A stretch of 64,000 nucleotides of DNA from Luzula sylvatica (GCA_946800325.1 OX326957.1:21267007-21331006), one strand, 5' to 3'. Shown: positions 39,413-52,100, counted from the first letter of the stretch. Program-made: numbers and translations. The notes: generated by a model not told the origin, from the sequence alone.

Positions 39413-42400
39413 GGGGGGGGGTTAAAATCTCCAAGGGGGGTTGTTAAAAATCTGCAAGGGGGGGGGGGTTAAAATCTCCAAGGGGGGTTGTTAAAAATCT
39501 GCAAGGGTGGGGGGGTTGAAATCTGCAAGGGGGTGGGGATTATAAATCTGCTGGGGGGGGGGGGGGGGGGGGGTTAAAATTTGCAAGGGGGGGGGTTAAA
39601 AATCTGCAAGGGGGGGGGGTTAAAAATCTGCAAGGGGGGATTAAAATCTGCTAGGGGGGGGGGGTTAAAAATCTGCAAGGGGAGGGGGTTAAAAATTTGC
39701 AAGGGGGGAGGGTTAAAAATCTGCAAGGGGGGGGATTAAAAATTTGCAATGGGGGGGTTAAAATCTACAAGGGGGGGTCAAAAATCTTCAAGGGGGTGTT
39801 AAAAATCTACAAGGGGGGAGGGTTAAAAATATGCGAGGAGGGGGGGTTAAAAATTTGAGAGGGGGGGTGTTAAAAATCTGCAATGGTGGGGGGGGGGGGG
39901 GTTAAAATATGCAAGAGGGGGGGTCTAAAATCTGCAAGGGGGGTTAGAATTCAGCAAGGGGGGGTTAAAAAACTGCAAGGGGGGGGGGGGGGTTAAAATC
40001 AGCAGGGGGGGGGGGTTAAAAATCATCAAGGGGGGTGGGATTAAAAATCTGCACGGGGGGAGGTTAACAATCTGCAAGGGGGGGGGGGGGTTGTTAAAAA
40101 TATGCAAGGGGGGTGTTAAAAATTTGCGAGGGGGTGGTAGAAATCTGCAAGGGGGGTCAAAAATCTGCAAGGGGGGAGGGGGTTAAAATCTGCAAGGGGG
40201 GGGGGGGGGTTAAAAATCTGCAAGGGGGGGTTAAAATCTGCAAGGGGGGTGTTAAAAATTTGCGAGGGGGTGGTAGAAATCTGCAAGGGGGGAGGGGTTA
40301 AAATCTGCAAGGGGGGGGTTAAAAATCTGCAAGGTGGGGGGGGGTTAAAATCTGCAAGGGGGGGGGGTTAAAATCTGTAAAGGGGGTTGCTAAAAATCTG
40401 CAGGGGGGGATTAAAATCTGCAGGGGGGGGTTAAAAATCTGCTGGGGGGGGGGGTTAAAAATATGCAAGGGGGGAGGGTTAAAAATAATCAAGGGGGGGG
40501 GGGGGGGGGGGGGGGTTAAAAATCTGCAATGGGGGCGGGTTAAAATCTGCAAGGGGGGTTAAAAATCTGCAAGGGGGGCAGTTAAGAATCTCCAAGGGGG
40601 GAGGGTTAAAAATATGCAAGGAGGGGGGGGGGGGTTAAAAATTTGAGAGGGGTGGGTGTTAAAAATCTGCAAGGTGGGGGGTTAAAATATGCAAGAGGGG
40701 GGGTTAAAAATCTGTTGGGGGGGGGGGGGGGGGGGGGGTTAAATATCTGCAAGGGGGGGGGGGGGGTTAAAAATCTGCAAGGGGGGGGGGGGTTGTTATG
40801 GGGGGTTGTTAAAAATCTGCAAGGGGGGAGGGGGTTAAAATCTCCAAGGGGAGTTGTTAAAAATCTGCAAAGGGGGGGGGGGTTAAAAATCTGCAAGGGG
40901 GGGGGTTGAAATCTGCAAGGGGGGGGGGGGATTATAAATCTGCAGGGGGGGGGGTTAAAATTTGCAAGGGGGGGGGGGGGGGGGGGGAGGGGTTAAAAAT
41001 CTGCAAGGGGGGGGGGTTAAAATCTGCAAGGGGGGGGGGATTAAAAATCTGCAAGGGGAGGGGGTTAAAAATTTGCAAGGGGGGAGGGTTAAAAATCTGC
41101 AAGGGGGGGGGGGGTTAAAATCTACCAGGGGGGGGGGGGTCAAAAATCTGCAAGGGGGTGTTAAAAAACTTGCAAGGGGGGAGGGTTAAAAATATGCGAG
41201 GAGGGGGGGTTAAAAATTTGAGAGGGGGGTGTTAAAAATCTGCAATGGTGGGGGGGGGGGGGGGGTTAAAATATGCAAGAGGGGGGGGTTAAAAAACTGC
41301 AAGGGGAGTGTTAAAATCAGCAGGGGGGGGGTTAAAAATCATCAAGGGGGGTGGGGTTAAAAATCTGCACGGGGGGAGGTTAATAATCTGCAGGGGGGTG
41401 TGTTAAAAATCTGCAGGGGGGGTGTTAAAAACATGCATGGGGGGGTTAAAAATTTGCGAGGGGGGTTAGAAATCTGCAAGGGGGGGTTAAAAATCTGCAA
41501 GGGGGGAGGGGGTTAAAATCTGCAAGGGGGGGGGGGGGGGTTCAAAATCTACAAGGGGGGTGGGGTTAAAATCTGTAAGGTGCTAAAAATCTGCAGGGGG
41601 GGGGGGTTAAAATCTGCAGGGGGGGGGGTTAAAAATCTGCAAGGGGGGTGGTTAAAAATATGCAAGGGCGGAGGGTTAAAATAATTCAAGGGGGAGGGGG
41701 GGTTAAAAATCTGCAATGGGGGGGTTAAAATCTGCAAGGGGGTTAATAATCTGGAAGGGGGGGTTTAAGAATCTCCAAGGGGGGAGGGTTAAAAATATGC
41801 AAGAAGGGGGGGTTAAAAATTTGAGAGGGGGGGTGTTAAAAATATGCAAGGGGGGGGGTAAAATATGCAAGAGGGGGGTTAAAAATATGTTAAGGGGGGG
41901 GGGGGGGGGGGGGCGGTTAAAAATCTGCAAGGGGGGGGGGGGGGGTTGTTAAAAATCTGCAAGGGGGGGTGGGGGTTAAAATCTGCAGGGGGGGGGGTTA
42001 AAATCTCCAATGGGGGTTGTTAAAATTCTGCAAGGGGGGGGGGGGGGGGGGGGGGTTAAAATCTCCAAGGGGGGTTTTTAAAAATCTGCAAGGGGTGGGG
42101 GTTAAAAATCTGCAAGGGGGGGTTAAAATCTGCAAGGGGGGGATTATAAATCTGCAGGGGGGGGGTTAAAATTTGCAAGGGGGGGGGGGGTTAAAATTTG
42201 CAAGGGGGGGGGGTTAAAAATCTGCAAGGGGGGGGGGGGGGGGGGTTAAAAATCTGCAAGGGGGGGGGGGGGTTAAAATCTGTAAGGGGGGGGGGGGTTA
42301 AAAATCTGCAAGGGGAGTGGGTCAAAAATTTGAAAGGGGCGTGGTTAAAAATCTGCAAGGGGGTGTCAAAAATCTGCAAGGGGGGAGGGTTAAAAATCTG

Positions 42401-43203
42401 CGAGGAGGGGGAGTTAAAAATATGCAAGAGGGGGGGTTTAAAATATGCTAGGGGGGGGGTTAAAATCTGCAAGGGGGGGGGGGGGGGTAAAAAATCTGCA
42501 AGGGGGTTAAAATCTGCAAGGGCGGGGGGGGGGGGGGGGGGGGGGTTAAAAATCGGCAAGGGGGGGTTAAAAATATGCAAGGGGGGAGGGTTAAAAATCT
42601 GCAATGGGGGGTGGGTTAAAAATCTGCAATGGGAGGGGTTAAAATCTATCGGGGGGGTGGGGGGTTAAAAATCTGCAAGGAGGGGGAGTTAAAAATTTGA
42701 GAGGGGGGGTGTTAAAAATCTGCAATGGTGAGGGGGGGCGGCTAAAATATGTAAGAGGGGGGATTTAAAATATGCAAAGGGGGGGGTTAAAATCTGCAAG
42801 GGGGGGGGGGGTAAAAATCTGCAAGGGGGTTAAAATCTTTAAGGGCGGGGGGGGGGGGGGGGGGGGGGGGTTAAAAATCTGCAAGGGGGGGTTAAAAATA
42901 TGCAAGGGGGGAGGGTTAAAAATTTGCAAGGGGGGAGTGTTAAAAATCTGCAGGGGGGGATTAAAAATCTGCAATGGGGGGGGGGTTAAAATCTACAAGG
43001 GGGGGGGGGGTTAAAAATCTGCAAGGGGGTGTTAAAAATCTACAAGGGGGGAGGGTTAAAAATATGCGAGGAGGGGGGATTAAAAATTTGAGTGGGGGGG
43101 GGGGGGGGGGGGTGTTATAAATCTGCAATGGTGGGGGGGGGGGGTTAAAATATGCAAGAGGGGGGGGTTTAAAATCTACAAGGGGGGGTTAGAAATCTGC
43201 AAG
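39394..43203 (-). repeat. Minisatellite 1, G-rich strand on top, first segment
   Basis: The same repeat read in the opposite direction: G tracts alternating with TTAAAAATCTGCAA, TTAAAATCTCCAAG, TTAAAAATATGCAA, AAAAATTTGAGAGG and ATTATAAATCTGC. The subfamily order TTAAAATCTCCAAGG, TTGTTAAAAATCTGCAAGG, ATTATAAATCTGC, TTAAAATTTGCAAGG recurs several times (near 39420-39590, 40840-40970 and 42050-42190), giving super-repeats above 1 kb. G tracts reach about 20 bases or more. Predicted products such as GLKICKGGG repeats are translation echoes in both strands and several frames. Confidence 0.92.
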
Positions 43204-43221
43204 GGAGGGTCTTGCAGATTT
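43193..43221. repeat. Fold-back hairpin at G-to-C polarity switch 2
   Basis: AAATCTGCAAG at 43193-43203 is the perfect reverse complement of CTTGCAGATTT at 43211-43221, with the 7-nt loop GGAGGGT between them. Polarity changes from G-rich to C-rich at this point, opening the small flipped island. Confidence 0.85.
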
Positions 43222-43327
43222 TGTACACCCCCCCTCTCAAATTTTTAACCCCCATCCTTGCAGGTTTTTAACCCTCCCCCTTGCAGATTTTTAACCCCCC
43301 CTCTCAAATTTTTAAGCCCCCCTTGCA
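43211..43327 (+). repeat. 117-bp flipped island of minisatellite 1 (C-rich on top)
   Basis: A short C-strand stretch embedded in G-strand sequence. It contains cores CTCTCAAATTTTTAAC, CATCCTTGCAGGTTTTTAAC and CTCCCCCTTGCAGATTTTTAAC in the same order as at about 38955-39015 and 37395-37455 in the C-strand segment. It is flanked on both sides by short hairpins, so it reads as a local inversion or double template switch. Confidence 0.85.
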
Positions 43328-43341
43328 AATCTGCAAGGGGG
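43318..43341. repeat. Fold-back hairpin at C-to-G polarity switch 3
   Basis: CCCCCTTGCA at 43318-43327 and TGCAAGGGGG at 43332-43341 are perfect reverse complements around a 4-nt loop, AATC. This closes the flipped island and returns the top strand to G-rich polarity. Confidence 0.85.
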
Positions 43342-46300
43342 CGGGGGTTAAAATCTGCAAGGGGGGGTTAAAATCTGCAAGGGGGGGGGGTTAAAAATCT
43401 GCAAGGGGGTTAAAATCTGCAAGGGCGGGGGGGGGGGGGGGGGGGGGGTTAAAAATCTACAAGGGGGGGGGATTAAAAATATGCAAGGGGGGAGGGTTAA
43501 AAATCTGCAAGGGGGGGGGGGGGGTGGGTTAAAAATCTGCAATGGGAGGGGTTAAAATCTACCGGGCGGGGGGGGGGGGGGGGGGGGGGGTTAGAAATCT
43601 GCAAGGGGGAGGGTTAAAAACCTGCAAGGAGGGGGGTTAAAAATTTGAGAGGGGGGGTGTTAAAAATCTGCAAGGGGGGGGGGAGGGGTTAAAATATGCA
43701 AGAGGGGGGCTTAAAAATATGCAAGGGGGGGGGTTAAAAATCTGCAAAGGGGGGGGGGGGGGGGGGGGGGTGGGTTAAATATCTGCAGGGGGGGTGGTTT
43801 AAAATCTGCAAGGGGGGGGGGTTAAAAATCTGCAAGGGGGGCGGGGGCTAAAATCGGCAAGGGGGGGTTGAAAATCTGCAAGGGGGTGTTAGAAATCTGC
43901 AAGGGGGGGGGGGGGTTAAAATCTGCAAGGAGGGGGGGGGGGGGGGTAAATCTGCAGGGGGGGGGGGGTTAAAATTTGCAAGGGGGGAGGGGGTTAAAAA
44001 TCTGCAAGGGGGGGGGGTTAAAATCTGCAAGGGGGGGGGGGTTAAAATCTGCAAGGGGGGGGGGGGGGGGGGATGTTAAAAATCTGCAAGGGGAGTGGGT
44101 TAAAAATTTGAAAGGGGTGAGGGTTACAAGGTGGGGGGGGGGGGTTAAAAATATGCGAGGAGGGGGGGTTAAAAATTTGAGAGGTGTTCAAAATCAGCAA
44201 TGGTGGGGGGGGTTAAAATATGCAAGAGGGGGGGTTTAAAATCTGCAAGGGGGGGTTAGAAATCTGCAAGGGGGGTTAAAAATCTGCAAGGGGAGGGTTA
44301 AAATCTGCAAGGGGGGGGGGGGTTAAAAATCATCAAGTGGGGTGGGATTAAAAATCTGCACGGGGGGAGGTTAACAATCTGCAAGGGGGGGGGGGGTGTT
44401 AAAAATATGCATGCGGGGTGTTAAAAATATGCGAGGGGGTGTTAGAAATCTGCAAGGGGGGTCAAAAATCAGCTAGGGGGGAGGGGGTTAAAATCTGCAA
44501 GGGGCGGGGGGGAGGGGGGGCGGGGTTAAAAATCTGCAAGGAGGGGGGTTAAAATCTGCAAGAGGGGGTTAAAATCTGTAAGGGGGGTTGCTAAAAATCT
44601 GCAGGGGGGGGATTAAAATCTGCAGGGGGGGTTAAAAATCTGCAAGGGGGGGGGGGGGGGGGTTAAAAATCTGCAAGGGGAGAGGGTTAAAAATATTCAA
44701 GGGGTGGGGTGGGGTTAAAAATCTGCAATGGGGGGGGTTAAAATCTGCAAGGGGGGTTCAAAATCTGCAAGAGGGGCGGTTAAGAATCTCCAAGGGGGGA
44801 GGGTTAAAAATATGCAAGGAGGGGGGGTTAAAAATTTGAGAGGGGTGGGTGTTAAAAATCTGTAAGGGGGGGGGGGGTTAAAATATGCAAGAGGTGGGGG
44901 TTAAAAATATGTTAGGGGGGAGGTTAAAAATATGCAAGGGGGGGTTAAAAATCTGCAGGGGGGGGGGTTGTTAAAAATCTGCAAGGGGGGGGGGGTTAAA
45001 ATCTGCAGGGGGGGGGGGTTAAAATCTCCAAGGGTGTTGTTAAGAATCTGCAAGGAGGGGGGGTTAAAATCTCCAAGGGGGATTGTTAAAAATCTGCAAG
45101 GGGGTGGGGGGGGGGGTTAAAAATCTGCAAAGGGGGTTAAAATCTGCAAGGGGGGGATTATAAATCTGCAGGGGGGGGGTTAAAATTTGCAGGGGGGGTC
45201 AAAAATCTGCAAGGGGGGGTCAAAAATCTGCAAGGGGGGGGGGGGGGGGGTTAAAATCTGCAAGGGGGGGTTAAAAATCTGCAAGGGGAGTGGGTTAGAA
45301 ATTTGAAAGGGGGGAGGGTTAAAAATCTGCAAGGGGGGGGGGGGTTAAAAATCTACAATGGGGGGGGGGGGTTAAAATCTACAAGGGGGTTGTTAAAAAT
45401 CTGCAAGGGGGGTGGGTTAAAAATCTGCAAGGGGGGGGGTCTGCAATGGGGGGGGGGGATTATAAATCTGCAGGGGGGGGGGGTTAAAATTTGCAATGGG
45501 GGGGGGGGGGGGGGGGTTTAAAAATCTGCAAGGGGGGCGGGGTTAAAACTCTGCAAGGGGGGGGGGGTTAAAAAATCTGCAAGGGGAGTGGGTTAAAAAT
45601 TTGAAAGGGGGAGGGTTAAAAATCTGCAAGGGGGGGGGGGGGGGTTAAAAATCTACAATGGGGGGGGGGGGGGGGGGGGGGGTTAAAATCTACAAGGGGG
45701 GGGGTTAAAAATCTGCAAGGGGGTGTTAAAAATCTGCAAGGGGGAGGGTTAAAAATCTGCGAGGAGGGGGAGTTAAAAATTTGAGAGGGGGGGGGGGGGG
45801 GGGGGGGGGTGTTAAAAATCTGCAATGGTAAGGGGGTTTCAAATATGCAAGAGGGGCGGATTTAAAATCTGCAAAGGGGGGGGGGGTCAAAATCTGCAAG
45901 GGGGGGGGGGTTAAAAATCTGCAAGTGGGATAAAATCTGCAAGGGCGGGGGGGGGGGGGGGGGAGGGGTTAAAAATCTGCAAGGGGGGGTTAAAAATATG
46001 CAAGGGGGGAGGGTTAAAAATCTGCAAGGGGGGGTGGGTTAAAAAGTTATAATGGGAGGGGTTAAAATCTACCGGGGGGGTTAAAAATCTGCAAGGGGGA
46101 GGGTTAAAAACCTGCAAGGAGGGGGGTTAAAAATTTGAGAGGGGGGTGTTAAAAATCTGCAAGGGGGGGGAGGGGTTAAAATATGCAAGAGGGGTCTTAA
46201 AAATATGCAAAGGGGGGGGGGGGTTAAAAATCTGCAAAGTGGGGGGGGGGTCAAAATCTGCAAGGAGGGCGGGGGCTAAAATCGGCAAGGGGGGGGGGGG

Positions 46301-49300
46301 TTGAAAATCTGCAAGGGGGTGTTAGAAATCTGCAAGGGTGGAGGGGTTAAAAATCTGCAAGGGGGAGGGGGATAGAAATCTGAGGGGGGGGGGGTTTAAA
46401 ATCTGCAAGGGGGGGGGTTTAAAAATATGCAAGGGGGGAGGGTTAAAAATATGCATGGGGGGGGGGGTTAAAAATCTGCAATGGGGGCGGTTGTTAAAAT
46501 CTGCAATGGGGGGGTTAAAAATCTGCAAGGGGGGGGGGGGGTTAAAAATTTGAGAGGGGGGGGGGGGGTGTTAAAAATCTGCAAGGGGAGGGGGGTTTAA
46601 AATATGCAAGAGGGGGGATTAAAAATTTGAGAGGGGGGAGGTGTTAAAAATCTGCAAGGGGGGGTTTAAAATATGCAAGAGGTGGGTTAAAAATCTGCTA
46701 AGGGGGTGGGGGTTAGAAATCTGCAATGGGGGGTTAAAAATCTGCAAGGGGGGGTTAACAATCTGCAAGGGGGGGGGGTGTCGTTAAAAATCTGCAAGGG
46801 GGGGTTAAAAATCTGCAAGGGAGGGGTGGTTAAAATCTGCAATGGTGGGGGTTAAAATCTCCAAGGGGGGTAGGTAAAAATCTGCAAGGTGGGGGGGGGG
46901 GGGGGGGGGGGGTTAAAATCTCCAAGGGGGGTTGTTAAAAAACTGCAAGGGGAGGGGGTTAAAAATCTGCAAGGGGGGGTTGAAATCTGCAACGGGGGGG
47001 ATTATAAATCTGCAGGGGGTGGTTCAAATTTGCAAGGGGGTGGGGTGGTTAAAAATCTACAAGGGGGGGTTAAAATCTGCAAGGGGGGGGGGTTTAAAAT
47101 CTGCAAGGGGAGGGGGTTAAAAATTTTAAAGGGGGGAGGGTTAAAAATCTACAGGGGGGGGTTAAAAATCTGCAATGGGGGGGGGGTTAAAATCTACAAG
47201 GGGGGGGGGGTTAAAAATCTGCAAGGGGGTGTTAAAAATCTGCAAGGGGGGAGGGTTAAAAATATGCGAGGAGGGGGGTTAAAAATTTGAGAGGGGGGTG
47301 TTAAAAATATGCAATGGGGGGGGGGGGGGGGGGGTTAAAATATGCAAGAGGGGGGGTTTAAAATCTGCAGGGGGGGGGGGGTTAGAAATCTGCAAGGGGG
47401 GGTTAAAAAACTGCAAGGGGAGGGTTAAAATCTGCAAGGGGGGGGGGGTTAAAAATCATCAAGGGGGGTGGGGTTACAAATCTGCATGGGGGGAGGTTAA
47501 AAATCTGCAAGGGGTGGGGGGGTGTTAAAAATCTGCAAAGGGGGGGGGGGGTGTTAAAAATATGCAAGGGGGGGGGGGGGTTAAAAATTTGCGAGGGGGG
47601 TTAGAAATCTGCAAGGGGGGGTCAAAAATCTGCAAGGGTGGAGGGGGCTAAAATCTGCAAGGGGGGGGGGGGGGGGGGTTAAAAATCTGCAAGGGGGGGG
47701 GGGTTAAAATCTGCAAGGGGGGGGGGGTTGAAATCTGCAAGGGGGGGGGTTAAAATCTGTAAGGGGGGTTACTAAATATCTGTAGGGGGGGGGTTAAAAT
47801 CTGCAGGGTGGGGGGTTAAAAATCTGCAAGGGGGTGGTTAAAAATATGCAAAGGGGCAGGGTTAAAATAATTCAAGGGGGGGGGGGGGGGGGGGGGGTTA
47901 AAAATCTGCAATGGGGGGGGGGGGTTAAAATCTGCAAGGGGGGTTAATAATCTGCAAGGGGGGGGGGGGGGGGGGGGGTTAAGAATCTCCAAGGGGGGAG
48001 GGTTAAAAATATGCAAGAAGGGGGGGTTAAAAATTTGAGAGGGGGGGGGGGGTGTTAAAAATCTTCAAGGGGGGTGTTAAAATATGCAAGAGGGGGGTTA
48101 AAAATCTGTTAGGGGGGGGGGGGTTAAAAATCTGCAAGGGGGGGGGGGGGGTTACAAATCTGCAAGTGGGGGGGTTGTTAAAAATCTGCAAAGGGGGGGG
48201 GGGGGGGGGGGTTAAAATCTGCAGGGGGGGGGGTTAAAATCTCCAAGGGGGGTTGTTGAAAATCTGCAAGGGGGGGGGGGGTTAAAATCTCCAAGGGGGG
48301 TTGTTAAAAATCTGCAAGGGGGGGTGTTAAAAATCTGCAAGGGGGGTCTAAAATCTGCAAGGGGGGATTATAAATCTGCAGGGGGGGGGGGGTAAAAATT
48401 TGCAAGGCGGGGGGGGGGGGGTTGAAAATCTGCAAGGGAGGGGGGTTAAAATCTGCAAGGGGGGGGGGGGTTAAAAATCTGCAAGGGGAGTGGGTTAAAT
48501 ATCTACAATGGGGGGTTAAAATCTACAAGGGGGGGTTAAAAATCTGCAAAGGGGGTGTTAAAAATCTGCAAGGGGGGAGGGTTAAAAATCTGTGAGGAGG
48601 GGGAGTTAAAAATATGAGAGGGGGCGGGGGGGGGGGGGGGGGGGGGGGTGTTAAAAATCTGCAATGGTGGGGGGGGCTCAAATATGCAAGAGGGCGGGGG
48701 TTTAAAATCTGCAAAGGGGGGGGGGGGGTTAAAATCTGCAAGGGGGAGGGGCGTTCAAAATCTGCAAGGGGGTTAAAATCTGCAAGGGCGGGGGGGGGGG
48801 GTTAAAAATCTGCAAGGGGGGAGGGTTAAACATCTGCAAGGGGGGGTGGGTTAGAAATCTGCAATGGGAGGGGTTAAAATCTATCAGGTGTGTTAAAAAT
48901 ATGCAAGGGGTTGGGGTTAAAATCTCCAAGGGGGGTTGTTAAAAATCTGCAATGGGGGGGGGGGGGGTTAAAAATCTGCAAGGGGGGGTTGAAATCTGCA
49001 AGGGGGGGGGATTATAAATCCGCTGGGGGGGTTAAAATTTGCATGGGGGGGGGGGGGTTAAAAATCTGCAAGGAGGGGGGGGGGGTTAAAAATCTGCAAG
49101 GGGGGGTTAAAATCTGCAAGGGGGGGGGGGGGGTCAAAAATCTGCAAGGGGGGGGGGGGGGTTAAAATCTGCAGGGGGGGTTAAAAATCTGCAAGGGGAG
49201 TGGGTTAAAAATTTGAGAGGGTGGGGGGGTTAAAAATCTGCAAGGGGAGTGGGTTAAAAATTTGATAGGGGGGGGTTAAAAATCTGCAAGGGCGGGGCGG

Positions 49301-49578
49301 GGGGGGGGGGGGGGGGGGGGGTCAAAAATCTGCAAGGGGGGGTTAAAAATCTGCAAGGGGGGGTTAAAATCTGCAGGGGGGGGGGGGTTAAAAATCTGCA
49401 AGGGGAGTGGGTTAAAAATTTGAAAGGGGGGAGGGTTAAAAATCTGCAGGGGGGGGGGGTTAAAAATCTACAATGGGGGGGGGGTTAAAATCTACAAGGG
49501 GCTTGTTAAAAATCTGCAAGGGGGGTGGGTTAAAAATCTGCGAGGAAGGGGAGTTAAAAATTTGAGAGGGGGGGTGTT
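43328..49578 (-). repeat. Minisatellite 1, G-rich strand on top, second segment
   Basis: Continuation of the G-strand minisatellite up to the assembly gap. The marker variant AAAATCTACCGGG or AAAATCTATC appears near 43553, 46062 and 48877 (also 41120 and 42640 in the previous segment), with similar neighbours each time, so the region is built of kilobase-scale super-repeats. The block TTAAAATAATTCAAGG, TTAAAAATATGCAA, GTTAAGAATCTCCAAGG recurs at 41670-41790 and 47845-48010. Part of 47.8-48.9 kb is found again at 58.4-58.95 kb beyond the gap. No stretch of non-repeat sequence was seen. Confidence 0.92.
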
Positions 49579-49778
49579 NNNNNNNNNNNNNNNNNNNNNN
49601 NNNNNNNNNNNNNNNNNNNNNNNNNNNNNNNNNNNNNNNNNNNNNNNNNNNNNNNNNNNNNNNNNNNNNNNNNNNNNNNNNNNNNNNNNNNNNNNNNNNN
49701 NNNNNNNNNNNNNNNNNNNNNNNNNNNNNNNNNNNNNNNNNNNNNNNNNNNNNNNNNNNNNNNNNNNNNNNNNNNNNN
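49579..49778. other. Assembly gap, 200 N
   Basis: Exactly 200 undetermined bases. A round fixed length usually marks a scaffold join of unknown true size rather than a measured gap. The left side ends in G-strand minisatellite 1 (GGGGGGTGTT); the right side begins in C-strand minisatellite 2. Both the order and the orientation of the two contigs here rest on scaffolding and cannot be checked from the sequence. Confidence 0.97.
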
Positions 49779-50219
49779 CCCTTTGGAGATTTTTACCCCC
49801 TACCCCCCCCCCCCCCCCCGCTTTGGAAATTTTTACCCCCTACCCCCCCCCCCCCCCCCCCTTTGAAGATTTTTACCCCCTACCCCCCCTTTGGAGATTT
49901 TTACCCCCTACCCCCCCTTTGGAGATTTTTATCCCCTACCCCCCCCCCCCTTTGGAGATTTTTACCCCCTACCCCCCCCCCCCCCCCCCCCCCTTTGATG
50001 ATTTTTACCCCCTACCCCCCCTTTGGAGATTTTTACCCCCTACCCCCCCTTTGGAGATTTTTACCCCTACCCCCCCATTGGAGATTTTTACCCCCTACCC
50101 CCCCTTTGGAGATTTTTACCCCCTACCCCCCCCCCCCCCTGTGGAGATTTTTACCCCCTACCCCCCCTTTTGAGATTTTTACCCCTACCCCCCCTTTGGA
50201 GATTTAAAACCCCTACCCC

Positions 50220-50840
50220 CCCTTTGGAGATCTTTACCCCTACCCCCCCTTGGGAGATTTTTACCCCCTACCACCCCTTCGGAGATTTTTACTCCCTACC
50301 CCCCCTTCCGAGATTTTTACCCCCTACCCCCCTTTGGATATTTTTACCCCTACCCCCCCTTTGGATATTTTTACACCCTACCCCCCCTTTGGAGATTTTT
50401 ACCCCCTACCCCCCCTTTGAAGATTTTTCCCCCCTACCCCCCCTTTTGAGATTTTTACCCCCTACCCCCCCTTTGGAGATATTTACACCCTACCCACACC
50501 CTTGGGAGATTTTTACCCCCTACCCCCACCCTTTGGATATTTTTACCCCCTACCCCCCCTTTGGATACTTTTACCCCCTACCCCCTCCCCCCTTCGGAGA
50601 TTTTTACTCCCTACCCCCCCTTCCGAGATTTTTACCCCATACCCCCCCTTTGGAGATTTTTATACCCTACCCCCCCTTTGGAGATTTTTACCCCCTACCC
50701 CCCCTTTGGAGATTTTTACCCCCTACCCCCCCTTGGGATATTTTTACCCCCTATCCCCCCTTTAGAGATTTTTACCCCCTACCCCCCTTTGGATATTTTT
50801 ACCCTCTACCCCCCCTTTGGAGATTTTTACCCCCTACCCC
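50220..50840 (+). repeat. Minisatellite 2 super-repeat, copy 1
   Basis: A fixed series of variant units: GGAGATCTTTACCCC, TTGGGAGA, TTCGGAGATTTTTACTCC, TTCCGAGA, GGATATTTTTACACCC, the landmark TACCCACACCCTTGGGAG at 50491, GGATACTTTT, a second TTCGGAGA and TTCCGAGA, TACCCCATACC, TTTATACCC and TTTAGAGATT. The same series occurs three more times, with the landmark at 53005, 54633 and 56232, that is at spacings of 2514, 1628 and 1599 bp. Confidence 0.8.
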
Positions 50841-51039
50841 CCCTTTGAAGATTTTTACCCCGTACCCCCCCTTTGGAGATTTTTACCCCCTACCCCCCCT
50901 TTGGAGATTTTTACCCCCTACCCCCCCCCCCCTTTGGATATTTTTACCCCCTCCCCCCCCCCTTTGGAGATTTTTAACCCCTACCCCCCCCCCCCTTGGG
51001 AGATTTTTACCCCCTACCCCCCCTTTGGATATTTTTACC

Positions 51040-51302
51040 CCTACCCCCCCTTGGTAGATTTTTACTCCCTACCCCCCCTTCCGAGATTTTTACCCCCTAC
51101 CCCCCCTTTGGTGATTTTTACCCCTACCCCCCCCCCCCTTTGGAGATTTTTACCCCCTACCCCCCCTTTAGAGATTTTTACCCCCTACCCCCCCTTTGGA
51201 GATTTTTACTCCTACCCCCCCCCCCCCTTTGGATATTTTTACCCCTACCCCCCCTTTGGAGATTTTTACCCCTACCCCCCCCTTTGGAGATCTTTACCCC
51301 CT

Positions 51303-51334
<32 letters not shown>

Positions 51335-52100
51335 TTGGGAGATTTTTACCCCCTACCCCCCCTTTAGAGATTTTTACCCCCTTTGGAGATTTTTACCCCC
51401 TACCCCCCCCCCCCCCCCCCCCTTTGGAGATTTTTACCCCCTACCCCCTCTTTGGAGATTTTTACCACCTACCCCCCCCCCCCCCCCCCCATTGGAGATT
51501 TTTATCCCCTACCCCCCCCCCCCCCCCCCCTTTGAAGATTTTTACCCCCTACCCCCCCTTTGGAGATTTTTACCCTCTACCCCCCCTTTGGAGATTTTTA
51601 CCCTACCCCCCCCCCCCCCCCCCCCCTTTGGAGATTTTTACCCCCTACCCCCCCCCCCCCCCCCTTTGAAGATTTTTACCCCCTACCCCCCCCCCCCCCC
51701 CCCCCCTTTGGTGATTTTTACCCCCTACCCCCCTTTGGAGATTTTTACCCCTACCCCCCCCTTTGGAGATTTTTACCCCCTACCCCCCCTTTTGAGATTT
51801 TTACCCCCTACCCCCCCTTTGGAGATTTTTACCCCTACCCCCCCCCTTTGGAGATTTTTACCCCTTACCCCCCCTTTGGAGATTTTTACCCCCTACCCCC
51901 CCTTTGGAGATTTTTACCCCCTACCCCAGCTTTGGAGATTTTTACCCCCTACCCCCCCTTTGGATATTTTACCCCCTACCCCCCCTTGGGAGATTTTTAC
52001 CCCCTACCCGCCCCTTTAGAGATTTTTTCCCCTACCCCCCTTTGGATATTTTTACCCCCTACCCCCCCTTTGGAGATTTTTACCCCCTACCCCCCCTTTG
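51040..52100 (+). repeat. Minisatellite 2 long-range block, copy 1
   Basis: The order TTGGTAGATTTTTACTCC (51051), TTTGGTGA, a run of very long C tracts, CATTGGAGA, TACCCCAGCTTTGGAG (about 51928), GGATATTTTACC and TACCCGCCCCTTTAGAG recurs about 5.8 kb downstream (56877 and 57725), showing a second scale of duplication. Confidence 0.7.

Noticed and set aside
37192..43210. CRISPR-like array (regular core plus variable C or G tract)
   Set aside because: The supposed spacers are homopolymer tracts, the cores vary freely, polarity flips, and no cas genes are present.
37053..49578. Open frames of 60-156 codons on both strands (glycine/lysine-rich or proline-rich)
   Set aside because: They are direct translations of minisatellite 1 in both directions, overlapping each other on opposite strands; there is no independent sign of coding.
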